NCBI RefSeq assembly: GCF_007681555.1
Contig: NZ_VELE01000001.1
Span: 496,001-560,000 of the forward strand
Direction: 5' to 3'
DNA: 64,000 bases
Source: Kocuria salsicia
GTDB lineage: Bacteria > Actinomycetota > Actinomycetes > Actinomycetales > Micrococcaceae
Within the stretch, counting starts at the first letter, position 1. Each line of letters opens with the position of its first letter. The notes beneath the pieces were generated by a model. It was not told the origin of the DNA and made no database searches. It worked only from the letters and a program-made list of their open reading frames with translations. This document shows positions 18,134 through 26,468 of this stretch, piece by piece. The translations under genes and the position numbers were made by a program.

Positions 18134-18618
18134 GCCGGGCACCCGTGCGGGACGCCGCGCTCGTGGCCGTCGGCGGAGCGCTCGGCAGCCTGGGCCGCTG
18201 GGGGGTCGCCCACGTGCTGCCCGCAGGGTCCCTGTGGCACTGGCCCACGTTCGCCGTCAACGCCCTGGGTGCGTTCCTGCTGGGCCTGTTGCTGGAGTTC
18301 CTGACCCGCCCCGGTGTTGAGAGCACGCGCGCCCACACCGTGCGGCTGCTGGTGGGCACCGGTCTGCTGGGCGGTTTCACCACGTACTCCGCGTTCGCCG
18401 AGGAGATGTGGCAGCTGGTCGACGGCGGTGACTCCGCCGGGGCGTTCGGCTACGCCGTGGTCACGCTCGGGGCCGGTCTGCTCGCTGCAGCGTTCGGGGT
18501 TCTCGCCGGCAGCGCCCTGCGGGACCGTCCTGCGGCCGGGCGAGGGGATCCGGCACCTGCACTGCAGCGCTCGTCCGACGCCGCCGGGCGCGCCACCCAG
18601 GATGGAGGGGCCCCGTGA
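18130..18618 (+). CDS. crcB: Fluoride channel subunit CrcB (first copy)
   Basis: 162 residues, four membrane helices. CrcB/Fluc hallmarks are GGALGSLGRWGVAH, the pore Asn in FAVNALGAFLLG and LLGGFTTYSAFAEE. Such channels let toxic fluoride leave the cell and work as antiparallel dimers; species with two genes often form heterodimers. The C-terminal ~30 residues are polar and variable. GTG start overlaps the methyltransferase stop. Confidence 0.93.
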   Translation: MSRAPVRDAALVAVGGALGSLGRWGVAHVLPAGSLWHWPTFAVNALGAFLLGLLLEFLTRPGVESTRAHTVRLLVGTGLLGGFTTYSAFAEEMWQLVDGGDSAGAFGYAVVTLGAGLLAAAFGVLAGSALRDRPAAGRGDPAPALQRSSDAAGRATQDGGAP

Positions 18619-18986
18619 TCGCCGTGCTCGCCGTCGCCCTGGGCGGTGCCGCCGGCGCGGTGCTGCGCTTCCTCGTGGACCGGCTGATCGCCTCGCGTCA
18701 AAAGCGTCCGTTCCCGTGGGCCATGATCGTCGTCAACGTCACGGGTTCGTTCGTGCTGGGGCTCGTGAGCGGGCTGGGCATGGTGCTCGGTCCCGTGTGG
18801 ACCATGGCCCTGGGAACGGGGCTGTGCGGGGGCTACACCACGTTCTCCACCGCGATGGTGGACGCCGTTCGACTGGCCCGCGGCCACCGCGGCGGCGCCA
18901 TGCTGGCCATGGTGCTCGGCACGGCGTTCTGGAGCCTGCTCGCCGCCGCCGCCGGCATGAGACTCGGCGCGCACTGGGCCGGCTGA
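18615..18986 (+). CDS. crcB: Fluoride channel subunit CrcB (second copy)
   Basis: 123 residues with GGAAGAVLRFLVDR, IVVNVTGSFVLG and GLCGGYTTFSTAM. The GTG start overlaps the first crcB stop by 4 bases, so the two chains are probably made together. I saw no fluoride riboswitch-like element before the pair, and none would be expected inside this operon. Confidence 0.93.
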   Translation: MIAVLAVALGGAAGAVLRFLVDRLIASRQKRPFPWAMIVVNVTGSFVLGLVSGLGMVLGPVWTMALGTGLCGGYTTFSTAMVDAVRLARGHRGGAMLAMVLGTAFWSLLAAAAGMRLGAHWAG

Positions 18987-19014
18987 ATCCCCCCTCGGAA
19001 GACCCCAAACACAC

Positions 19015-19046
19015 AGCGAGGGCCCCCGGTTTCGGGGGCCCTCGCT
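19015..19046. terminator. Bidirectional terminator after the crcB pair
   Basis: 14-bp stem AGCGAGGGCCCCCG / CGGGGGCCCTCGCT with loop GTTT, between convergent genes. Confidence 0.8.
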
Positions 19047-19071
19047 GCATGAGGTGGGGTGGACGCCGGTG

Positions 19072-19239
19072 CTACTGGGTCACCGACGCCAGGCACTCGC
19101 GCAGCTCCGCCGCTTCGTCCGCCTTGAGCTCGACCACCAGACGCCCGCCGCCTTCCAGGGGGACCCGCATGATCAGGCTGCGTCCTTCTTTGGTGACCTC
19201 CATGGGTCCGTCACCAGTTCTCGGCTTCATGGCCGCCAT
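19072..19239 (-). CDS. DUF3117 small protein
   Basis: 55 residues (MAAMKPRTGDGPMEVTKEGR at the N-terminus, ELKADEAAELRECL near the C-terminus), exactly the usual DUF3117 size. AAGAGGAG before the ATG at 19239 decides the start over an upstream in-frame start. The family is nearly universal in actinobacteria; its function is unknown. Confidence 0.9.
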   Translation of the reverse strand: MAAMKPRTGDGPMEVTKEGRSLIMRVPLEGGGRLVVELKADEAAELRECLASVTQ

Positions 19240-19311
19240 CTGAGAGCTCCTCTTCGTGTGTACTGACGCCCTCCATGGTATCGAACACACACACTGGTCC
19301 GGGAACGGCCG

Positions 19312-20586
19312 TCACGGCGGGTAGTCGCCTCCGCCGGGCAGCTGCTTCCAGTGCCACAGCCACCCGACCCACACGAACTGCAGCACAGCGCCCGTGATCA
19401 CCAGCAGCACGCGGTAGGCCCGCGAGTCGCTCACGTGCACCAGGGCGGCCGCGGCGGGGGCCCATGGCAGCAGCAGCCGGAACGTGGAGGTCTGTGGGTT
19501 GAGCACGAGCAGCAGATAGATCCCGTACGCGGCGAGCCACACGCGCACGAAGAACGGCAGTGAGCGCTTGACCGGTGCGGACCGCAGCAGCAGCACCGCA
19601 ACCACCATGAGGACCACCGGGGCCACCAGGCCCCCGACCGGGCCGAACAAGGTCGCCGCCTCGTGGAACCAGGGCACGACCGGAACCACCACTCCGCTGC
19701 CCCGCCACGCGGCCTCCGTCGCGGTGTACGCGTCCGGTTCCCCGGTCACCGCCCACGCGACGGCCGGCCACGCGAGCGCGGCAACGCACGCACACAGGGC
19801 CACGGCCAGCCAGCGATCCGCGCAACGGTACCAGGGCCGACGCCGCTCGCGGACGTCCCGCACGCTGCGCCACAGCCACCAGACGCCCAGGGCTGCAGCG
19901 AGCGCCACCCCAGTTGGCCGTGTCAGAGCCTGCGCCGCAATGAGCACCACCGCCCACACGGGCCGCTCGCGGACCACGCACAGGATCGCGCCGCACAGGA
20001 AGAGCATGCTCAGGGACTCTGCATAGGGGGTCTGCAGCACGGGCGCCACAGGGTTGAAGGCAAAGACAGCCACAGCCCACAGCGCGGGCCGGGAGACCCC
20101 GCCCGCCGTGCGCGGCTGCGTCATCACGGGTGCGCTGCAGAACAGCCGGTACAGCACCAGGGCCGCCCCGAATCCGGCCACCAGGGACACGGTGGCCGCG
20201 GTGCCTGCCCACCCGGTGCCCGTGAGTCCGGTGATGCCCCGCACGAGCAGCGGATACACCGGGTAGAAGGCCCACTGGTTCTCCACCACCGTGCCGAGGG
20301 TGTCCACCGGAAGCGTGGAGGGGTACCCCTCGTTGAAGATCCGGTGGTACCAGTCCGCGTCCCAGGTGTTCACGAAGTCCAGGTAGCCCAGGGCGCCGTC
20401 GCCCCACGGCCCCGGGCCCTGCTGCCCGCCGATCGTGGCGAACACCACCCAGCCCCACAACCGCGAGAGGCCGTAGACCAGCACCACCGCGAGCCACCAC
20501 GGGCACCGCGCGAGGGCGTGCCGCACCCGTGCGGTGCAGTCGGACGGGGTAGCGCGGGCGGCCGGATCGAGTGCCGCCCGGCTCAT
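19312..20586 (-). CDS. PIG-V-like polytopic membrane glycosyltransferase-type protein
   Basis: 424 residues with about ten membrane helices. The first extracytoplasmic loop carries WDADWYHRIFNEGYP, and QWAFYPVYPLLVRG and LQTPYAESLSMLFLCGA follow. This arrangement is seen in PIG-V/mannosyltransferase-type (GT-C fold) proteins, where the acidic loop contributes to catalysis. A role in lipid-linked mannose transfer to envelope glycans is inferred. The ATG at 20586 overlaps the LOG-gene stop (ATGA); open sequence upstream of it is off-frame. Confidence 0.8.
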   Translation of the reverse strand: MSRAALDPAARATPSDCTARVRHALARCPWWLAVVLVYGLSRLWGWVVFATIGGQQGPGPWGDGALGYLDFVNTWDADWYHRIFNEGYPSTLPVDTLGTVVENQWAFYPVYPLLVRGITGLTGTGWAGTAATVSLVAGFGAALVLYRLFCSAPVMTQPRTAGGVSRPALWAVAVFAFNPVAPVLQTPYAESLSMLFLCGAILCVVRERPVWAVVLIAAQALTRPTGVALAAALGVWWLWRSVRDVRERRRPWYRCADRWLAVALCACVAALAWPAVAWAVTGEPDAYTATEAAWRGSGVVVPVVPWFHEAATLFGPVGGLVAPVVLMVVAVLLLRSAPVKRSLPFFVRVWLAAYGIYLLLVLNPQTSTFRLLLPWAPAAAALVHVSDSRAYRVLLVITGAVLQFVWVGWLWHWKQLPGGGDYPP

Positions 20587-21389
20587 GCCCCGAAACCGGG
20601 CGCGGCGTCGTCGGGCAGGGACTCGGAGCCCGCGTGGACCTCGGTCAGCACGGCCACGGCCTCGCTCACGCTGTCGGTCACGCGCAGCAGGTCCAGGTCC
20701 CCCTCGGCGACCTTGCCGCTGGCCACGAGCGTGCTGGTGATCCAGTCCACGAGCGGACCCCAGTACTCGGTGCCGAGCAGGATCACGGGGAAGCGCGTGA
20801 TCTTGCCCGTCTGCACCAGCGTCAGCGCCTCGAAGAGCTCGTCCAGGGTGCCGAAGCCCCCGGGCAGCACCACGAAGCCCTGGCTGTACTTCACGAACAT
20901 GGTCTTGCGGGCGAAGAAGTAGCGGAAGTTGATCCCCAGGTCCACCCATTCGTTCAGGTGCTGCTCGTGGGGCAGCTCGATGCCGATACCCACGGACTTC
21001 GCGCCGGCGTCCACGGCGCCGCGGTTGGCGGCCTCCATGACGCCGGGCCCGCCCCCGGTCACGACGGCGTACCCCGCCTCCCCGAGCGCGCGCCCGAGCT
21101 CTCGGGCCTGCTCGTACTCGGGGTGCTCGGGTGCGGTTCGCGCGGAACCGAACACGGCTACCGCCGGTCCCAGGTGGGCGAGGGCGTCGAAGCCCTCCAC
21201 GAACTCCGCCTGGATGCGCAGCACGCGCCACGGATCTGTGCGGGTGAAGTCCTCCGGCGGGGCGGGGCGCTGGTCCAGCAGCCGTTCGTCGGAGGTGCTG
21301 CGGCGCAGCTGCTCGCGGCGCAGCACCACCGGGCCCTTGTGGCGCTCCGGGGGCATGGTGTGCTCGTTCAATGACTCGGCAGTGTGCAT
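20583..21389 (-). CDS. LOG-family (TIGR00730) Rossmann-fold protein
   Basis: 268 residues with GGGPGVMEAANRGA and PGGFGTLDELFEALT, the lysine-decarboxylase-like/LOG signature. Characterised relatives are cytokinin-activating nucleoside 5'-monophosphate phosphoribohydrolases; many bacterial ones probably cleave nucleotides more generally. It lacks about nothing compared with the family. A -10-like TAGCCT lies 7 nt before the ATG at 21389, supporting this start over the internal ATG at 21356. Confidence 0.9.
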   Translation of the reverse strand: MHTAESLNEHTMPPERHKGPVVLRREQLRRSTSDERLLDQRPAPPEDFTRTDPWRVLRIQAEFVEGFDALAHLGPAVAVFGSARTAPEHPEYEQARELGRALGEAGYAVVTGGGPGVMEAANRGAVDAGAKSVGIGIELPHEQHLNEWVDLGINFRYFFARKTMFVKYSQGFVVLPGGFGTLDELFEALTLVQTGKITRFPVILLGTEYWGPLVDWITSTLVASGKVAEGDLDLLRVTDSVSEAVAVLTEVHAGSESLPDDAAPGFGA

Positions 21390-21396
21390 GCAGGAC

Positions 21397-21402
21397 AGGC
21401 TA
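21397..21402 (-). promoter_or_regulatory. Leaderless -10 of the LOG-family gene
   Basis: TAGCCT (read on the minus strand) ends 7 nt before the ATG at 21389, with no Shine-Dalgarno sequence. Confidence 0.5.
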
Positions 21403-21455
21403 CTGTCCCGCTCTGCACGCTCGCCGTGCGCCCCCGAGGCGGGGCGCGTCTGGTC

Positions 21456-22562
21456 TCAGGAGAGCCAGGAGAGGAGCGCGCGGTGGCACTCGCGGACGGC
21501 GTCGGCGTGCACGTGCTCGTGGTCCGTGTGGGCGAGCAGCGCGTCCCCGGGTCCGAAGTTCACGGCAGGGACCCCCTGCTCGGAGAAGCGGGCTACGTCC
21601 GTCCATCCGTACTTGGGCTGGGGCTCCTGGCCCACCGCCGCCACGAACTGGGCGGCGGCGGGGCGGTCCAGACCAGGGCGCGCCGCCGGGGAGAGGTCCT
21701 GCCACTCGATCTCGTAGCCCTCGAAGACCTCGCGCACATGCTGCTGCGCCTGCTCCAGGGTCTTGTCCGGGGCGAAGCGGTAGTTGATCTCCACCCACGC
21801 GGTGTCCGGGATGACATTGCCCGCCACTCCCCCACCGACGCGGATGGCGTTGAGGCCCTCGCGGTAGTCGAGTCCCTCCACGCCCACGGTCTTCGGCTCG
21901 TAGCCCGCCAGGGTGGCCAGCACCTCCGCCAGCTTGTGGATCGCGTTCTCCCCGATCCACGAGCGCCCCGAGTGGGACGCCTTTCCGTGGGTGGTGATGC
22001 GGAAGCGCATGGTTCCGTTGCAGCCGCCCTCCACGGTGCCGTTGGTGGGTTCGAGCAGCACCGCAAAATCCGCCTCGAGCAGCTCCGGTGCGTTGCGCAT
22101 CACGCGCCCCAGGCCGCTGGCGTCACTGGAAACCTCCTCGTGGTCGTAGAACACGTAGCTCACGTCCCGGTTCGGCTCCCGCAGCTGCTGCGCGAGCACG
22201 AGCTGCACGGCCACGCCGCCCTTCATGTCCGTGGTGCCGCGACCGTAGATCACGTCCCGCTCCCCCTCACGACGCCGCACGGACGGCACGGTGCCCAGCG
22301 CCCCCTCCACGGAGGGCAGGGGCACGGTGTCCAGGTGTCCGGCGAGGATTACGCGCTCGGCCCGTCCCAGGTCCGTGCGGGCCACCACGGTGTCACCGTC
22401 CCGGTGCACACTCAGGTGCGGCAGCGCCCGCAGCGCCGCCTCCACGGCGTCCGCGAGGGGCGTCTCGTGGTCCGAGACGGACTCCACGTCCACGAGCGCC
22501 GCCGTGAGGTCCGCGGGGTCCGTGGTGAGGTCGAGTACGGGGGTCTGCTGATCGGCTGCCAT
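21456..22562 (-). CDS. dapE: Succinyl-diaminopimelate desuccinylase
   Basis: 368-residue M20 metallohydrolase that removes succinate from N-succinyl-LL-diaminopimelate. Metal-site text: LAGHLDTVP, GRGTTDMKGG, YDHEEVSSD and a C-terminal AHTDHEHV. The dimerisation domain lies in the middle. Two earlier in-frame starts exist (22574, 22580), but TATGCT lies 7 nt before the ATG at 22562, favouring a leaderless start there. It is divergent from dapD, the gene acting two steps earlier. Confidence 0.92.
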   Translation of the reverse strand: MAADQQTPVLDLTTDPADLTAALVDVESVSDHETPLADAVEAALRALPHLSVHRDGDTVVARTDLGRAERVILAGHLDTVPLPSVEGALGTVPSVRRREGERDVIYGRGTTDMKGGVAVQLVLAQQLREPNRDVSYVFYDHEEVSSDASGLGRVMRNAPELLEADFAVLLEPTNGTVEGGCNGTMRFRITTHGKASHSGRSWIGENAIHKLAEVLATLAGYEPKTVGVEGLDYREGLNAIRVGGGVAGNVIPDTAWVEINYRFAPDKTLEQAQQHVREVFEGYEIEWQDLSPAARPGLDRPAAAQFVAAVGQEPQPKYGWTDVARFSEQGVPAVNFGPGDALLAHTDHEHVHADAVRECHRALLSWLS

Positions 22563-22569
22563 GGCTGCC

Positions 22570-22575
22570 AGCATA
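22570..22575 (-). promoter_or_regulatory. Leaderless -10 of dapE
   Basis: TATGCT (minus strand) followed by 7 nt and ATG. Confidence 0.5.
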
Positions 22576-22699
22576 GTCACCGCAACGGCCTCCAGCGCCG
22601 GGCCACTCGGCTGAGCGTGGCCCTCGCATCAACGGGCCGGGCCCGTCCCACCAGCGGGGACGCCGCGTCGTCGTCGCCTGTGCGTGCCGGCGCTCCCCC

Positions 22700-22705
22700 T
22701 AGGAT
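22700..22705 (+). promoter_or_regulatory. Leaderless -10 of dapD
   Basis: TAGGAT followed by GGGACC and ATG at 22712. It faces the dapE promoter 125 bp away. Confidence 0.5.
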
Positions 22706-22711
22706 GGGACC

Positions 22712-23686
22712 ATGACTTCAACGAGCGAGAGCACCGAGAATTCCCGCACGGCCTCCGCGGTGGGCCTGGCCACCGTGGTGGACTCCGGCGAGCGCGCGGG
22801 GACCGTCCTGGACGTCTTCTACCCCGCACCCGCCCTGCGCGCCAACCCCGACACGAGCTACGAGGCAGACCTGCGTGTGGCCGCCACCACGGACCCGGAC
22901 CGCAACGTGCGCTCCGAGATCGTGACCACTGTCATCAACCTGGACGACGCCCCGCAGGACACCGCCGACGCCTACCTGCGGCTGCACCTGCTCTCCCACC
23001 GCCTGGCGCGGCCGAACACCCTCAACCTGGACGGTCTCTTCGGTCTGCTGACCAACGTGGCCTGGACCAGCCGCGGGCCGGTGCTCGCGGAGGAGCTCAC
23101 GCGCTCCCTGCTGGCCCTGCGCTCGGGAGGGCCCGTGACGGTCTTCTCCGTGGACAAGTTCCCCCGCATGGTGGACTATGTGGTCCCCTCCGGTGTGCGC
23201 ATCGGGGACGCGGACCGCGTGCGCCTGGGCGCCCACCTGGGCGAGGGCACCACCGTGATGCACGAGGGCTTCGTGAACTTCAACGCGGGCACACTCGGCG
23301 CGGCCATGGTCGAGGGCAGGATCTCCGCCGGCGTGGTGGTCCACGACCACACGGACATCGGTGGCGGCGCGTCCATCATGGGCACGCTCTCCGGCGGCGG
23401 CAAGCAGCGCATCACCCTGGGCGAGCGGTGCCTGCTGGGCGCCAACGCCGGCGTGGGGATCTCCCTCGGCAACGACTGCGTGGTGGAGGCCGGGCTCTAC
23501 GTCACCGCTGGCACGCGGGTCTCTCTGCTCGACGACGCCGCCGCGGAGCCCCGCGTGGTCAAGGCGTCCGAGCTCTCGGGCCTCGACAACCTGCTGTTCC
23601 GCCGCAACTCCACCACCGGCGCAGTGGAGGCCCTGCCCCGCAGCGGCGGCTCCGTGAAGCTGAACTCGGTGCTGCACGCCAACTGA
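22712..23686 (+). CDS. dapD: Tetrahydrodipicolinate N-succinyltransferase
   Basis: 324 residues of the actinobacterial DapD type. A mixed N-terminal domain precedes a left-handed beta-helix of hexapeptide repeats ([61 protein letters not shown]). It succinylates tetrahydrodipicolinate using succinyl-CoA, opening the succinylase branch to meso-diaminopimelate and lysine. Followed by a hairpin terminator. Confidence 0.95.
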   Translation: MTSTSESTENSRTASAVGLATVVDSGERAGTVLDVFYPAPALRANPDTSYEADLRVAATTDPDRNVRSEIVTTVINLDDAPQDTADAYLRLHLLSHRLARPNTLNLDGLFGLLTNVAWTSRGPVLAEELTRSLLALRSGGPVTVFSVDKFPRMVDYVVPSGVRIGDADRVRLGAHLGEGTTVMHEGFVNFNAGTLGAAMVEGRISAGVVVHDHTDIGGGASIMGTLSGGGKQRITLGERCLLGANAGVGISLGNDCVVEAGLYVTAGTRVSLLDDAAAEPRVVKASELSGLDNLLFRRNSTTGAVEALPRSGGSVKLNSVLHAN

Positions 23687-23703
23687 GTCCCGTCGCCCGG
23701 TTC

Positions 23704-23737
23704 GTGGCCGGCGCCGCCCTCTGGCGACGCCGGCCAC
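23704..23737 (+). terminator. Hairpin after dapD
   Basis: 10-bp stem GTGGCCGGCG / CGCCGGCCAC with a 14-nt loop, between dapD and galE. Confidence 0.55.
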
Positions 23738-23761
23738 ACCCGTTTCCCGGGGCCCACTGGA

Positions 23762-23767
23762 TAGGGT
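23762..23767 (+). promoter_or_regulatory. Leaderless -10 of galE
   Basis: TAGGGT, then GGAGTCC, then ATG at 23775. GGAG is also a possible ribosome-binding site, so a very short leader cannot be excluded. Confidence 0.4.
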
Positions 23768-23774
23768 GGAGTCC

Positions 23775-24791
23775 ATGAAGATTCTTGTCACCGGGGGAAC
23801 CGGATACATCGGCTCGCACACGGTCCTGGCGCTGCTCGAGGCGGGGCACGACGTCGTGGTGCTGGACAACCTCTCCAACTCCTCGCGGACCTCGCTGGAG
23901 CGCGTGGCGGAACTCGCCGGACGGGACGTCACCGCGTTCGAGCAGGTGGACCTGCTGGACCGCCCCGGCCTGGACCGCGTGTTCCGCGAGCACCGCCCGG
24001 ACGCCGTGATCCACTTCGCGGGCTTGAAGGCCGTGGGGGAATCCGCGCAGAAGCCCCTGTGGTACTACACGAACAACGTCAGTGGCACCGTGAATTTGCT
24101 GTGGGCCATGGATGAGAACGAGTGTCGCTCCATCGTCTTCTCCTCCTCGGCCACGGTCTACGGCGCCCCCGAGACCATGCCGCTCACGGAGAAGCTCGAG
24201 ATGGATGCCCAGAACCCCTACGGGCGCACCAAGGAGCACATCGAGGACATGCTCTCGGACCTCGCCGCGGCGGACGAGCGCTGGTCCGTGGCGCTGCTGC
24301 GCTACTTCAACCCCGTGGGCGCGCACGAGTCCGGGCGGATCGGCGAGGACCCCTCCGGCATCCCCAACAACCTCATGCCCTTCGTGGCCCAGGTGGCGGT
24401 GGGACGGCGCGAGAAGCTCATGGTCTTCGGAGGTGACTACCCCACCCCGGACGGCACGGGCGTGCGCGACTACATCCACGTGGTGGACCTCGCGGACGGC
24501 CACCTCAAGGCCCTGGACCGGATCAGCGAGGACCCCGGGGTGCACGTGTGGAACCTGGGCACCGGCCGCGGCTACTCCGTCCTGGAGGTGCGCGAGGCGT
24601 TCGAGAAGGCCTCCGGGCGCGAGATCCCCTACGAGATCGCCCCGCGCCGCCCCGGCGACGCCGCCGTGTCCTACGCCGATCCCGCCTCCGCCCTGGCGGA
24701 GCTGGGCTGGTCCGCGGACCGCGACATGGACACCATGTGCCGCGACCACTGGAACTGGCAGAAGAACAACCCCAACGGCTACGAGGGCTGA
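23775..24791 (+). CDS. galE: UDP-glucose 4-epimerase
   Basis: 338 residues, the standard length. The NAD-binding motif GGTGYIGSH is at 7-15, FSSSATVYG and PYGRTKEHIED supply the catalytic Ser/Thr and Tyr-x-x-x-Lys, and ALLRYFNPVGAH follows. It interconverts UDP-glucose and UDP-galactose for envelope glycans and galactose use. The start at MKILVTGG (23775) is preferred over an upstream in-frame GTG. Confidence 0.94.
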   Translation: MKILVTGGTGYIGSHTVLALLEAGHDVVVLDNLSNSSRTSLERVAELAGRDVTAFEQVDLLDRPGLDRVFREHRPDAVIHFAGLKAVGESAQKPLWYYTNNVSGTVNLLWAMDENECRSIVFSSSATVYGAPETMPLTEKLEMDAQNPYGRTKEHIEDMLSDLAAADERWSVALLRYFNPVGAHESGRIGEDPSGIPNNLMPFVAQVAVGRREKLMVFGGDYPTPDGTGVRDYIHVVDLADGHLKALDRISEDPGVHVWNLGTGRGYSVLEVREAFEKASGREIPYEIAPRRPGDAAVSYADPASALAELGWSADRDMDTMCRDHWNWQKNNPNGYEG

Positions 24792-24936
24792 GCCCTCTCC
24801 CGGAGCTGGTCCCTCGGCTGGTGCCGCCGGGCCCGCTCAACCGGGCTGGTTCCGAAGCGCCATCGCCGTTGGGGCAGCCCCGGCCGCCCCAACCACGGTA
24901 CTGCGGTGGGATGCCGCAGCCGAAGCCCCATGAGAA

Positions 24937-24973
24937 CGCCGCCCCGGTCACCGAGAAGGTGACCGGGGCGGCG
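24937..24973. terminator. Bidirectional terminator between galE and gltA
   Basis: 16-bp perfect stem CGCCGCCCCGGTCACC / GGTGACCGGGGCGGCG, loop GAGAA, between convergent genes. Confidence 0.85.
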
Positions 24974-24991
24974 GCGTCGTGTGGGGAGCGG

Positions 24992-26293
24992 TCAGTTGGT
25001 CGTGGGGTAGTGGCGCTCACCCTCGCCCACGTAGAGCTGGCGGGGACGGCCGATCTTGGTCTCGGGGTCCTCGATCATCTCGCGCCACTGCGCGATCCAG
25101 CCGGGCAGGCGGCCGATCGCGAAGAGCACGGTGAACATCTTCTCCGGGAAGCCCATGGCCTTGTAGATCAAACCCGTGTAGAAGTCCACGTTCGGGTAGA
25201 GCTTGCGCTCCACGAAGTAGTCGTCCGCGAGGGCCTTCTCCTCCAGGCCGATGGCCAGGTCCAGCAGCTCGTTGTTGCCGCCCATCTTGGCCAGGACGTC
25301 GTGCGCGTAGCCCTTGATGATGCGGGCACGGGGATCGTAGTTCTTGTAGACACGGTGCCCGAACCCCATGAGGCGGACGCCGTCCTCCTTGTTCTTGACC
25401 TTCTCCATGAACTCGTCCGCGGAGAGCCCACGGTTCTGGATCTGGTCCAGCATGGCAAGCACGGCCTCATTGGCACCGCCGTGCAGCGGGCCGTAGAGGG
25501 CGTTGATGCCCGCGGAGACGGACGCGAACATGTTGGCGTGGGAGGAACCCACCAGGCGCACCGTGGAGGTGGAGCAGTTCTGCTCGTGGTCCGCGTGCAG
25601 CATGAACAGGATGTCCAGGGTCTTGGCGACCACCGGGTCCACCTCGTAGTCCTCGGCGGGCACACCGAAGCACATGCGCAGGAAGTTCTCCGCGTAGTTG
25701 AGGTTGTTGTGGGGGTACAGCTGCGGCTCGCCCACGGACTTCTTGTACGCGTACGCGGCCAGAGTGGGGACCTTGGCGAGCAGGCGGATGGTGGAGATCT
25801 CCACGTGCTCCTTGTTGAACGGGTCCAGGGAGTCCGAGTAGAAGGTGGACAGCGCGGACACGGCCGAGGACAGCACGGGCATGGGGTGCGCGGAGCGGGG
25901 GAAGCCGTTGAAGAACATCTTGATGTCCTCGTGCACCATGGTGTGCGTGGTGATGCGGTGCTGGAAGTCCTCGTACTGCTCACGCGTGGGAAGCTCGCCG
26001 TAGATCAGCAGGTAGGCGGTCTCCAGGAAGTTGGAGTGCTCCGCAAGCTCCTCGATGGGGTAGCCGCGGTAGCGCAGGATGCCCTGGGCACCGTCGATGT
26101 AGGTCACCGTGGAGCGCGTGTTCGCGGTGTTCACGAACCCGGGGTCGAAGCTGACGTTGCCGGTCTCCTTGAGCAGGGAGCCCACGCCGTAGCCCTTGTT
26201 GCCCTCGGTCACCTCCAGCACGGGGAGCTCGAGGGACTTGCCCTTCTCGTAGTTCAGCTCCACCTTGTCGGTGGACTTCTTGGCCTCTGTCAT
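24992..26293 (-). CDS. gltA: Citrate synthase
   Basis: 433 residues, type II (hexameric) citrate synthase. Active-site segments are MLHADHEQNCSTSTVRLVGS, GPLHGGANEAVLAML and MGFGHRVYKNYDPRA. It condenses acetyl-CoA and oxaloacetate at the TCA-cycle entry. GAAGGA lies before the ATG at 26293 (MTEAKKSTDK); the open frame continues upstream but without family similarity. Confidence 0.96.
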   Translation of the reverse strand: MTEAKKSTDKVELNYEKGKSLELPVLEVTEGNKGYGVGSLLKETGNVSFDPGFVNTANTRSTVTYIDGAQGILRYRGYPIEELAEHSNFLETAYLLIYGELPTREQYEDFQHRITTHTMVHEDIKMFFNGFPRSAHPMPVLSSAVSALSTFYSDSLDPFNKEHVEISTIRLLAKVPTLAAYAYKKSVGEPQLYPHNNLNYAENFLRMCFGVPAEDYEVDPVVAKTLDILFMLHADHEQNCSTSTVRLVGSSHANMFASVSAGINALYGPLHGGANEAVLAMLDQIQNRGLSADEFMEKVKNKEDGVRLMGFGHRVYKNYDPRARIIKGYAHDVLAKMGGNNELLDLAIGLEEKALADDYFVERKLYPNVDFYTGLIYKAMGFPEKMFTVLFAIGRLPGWIAQWREMIEDPETKIGRPRQLYVGEGERHYPTTN

Positions 26294-26409
26294 GGTGAGT
26301 CCTTCGCAATTCGACTGGGGTGTCCCGCGACCTGTTCGCGGCCCTGTCCGCCACACCGTCGTGGCGGGTGACATGCACGCGGGCCGGGTGGGAACACAGA
26401 TTGATCCGG

Positions 26410-26429
26410 CACCAACTTACCCGTTGGTG
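26410..26429. promoter_or_regulatory. Inverted repeat upstream of gltA
   Basis: CACCAAC-TTACCC-GTTGGTG, a perfect 7-bp inverted repeat with 6-nt spacer, about 117 bp before the gltA start and just after the dapC stop. It could be an operator or a small attenuating hairpin; it has no partner elsewhere that I noticed. Confidence 0.3.
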
Positions 26430-26468
26430 TGATCCCGATTCCACTTTCCCGCCCCGCGGGAGGTGCAT

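Noticed and set aside
18130-18986. Frameshifted single crcB
   Set aside because: Both reading frames contain a full set of CrcB motifs, so these are two genuine, coupled genes.
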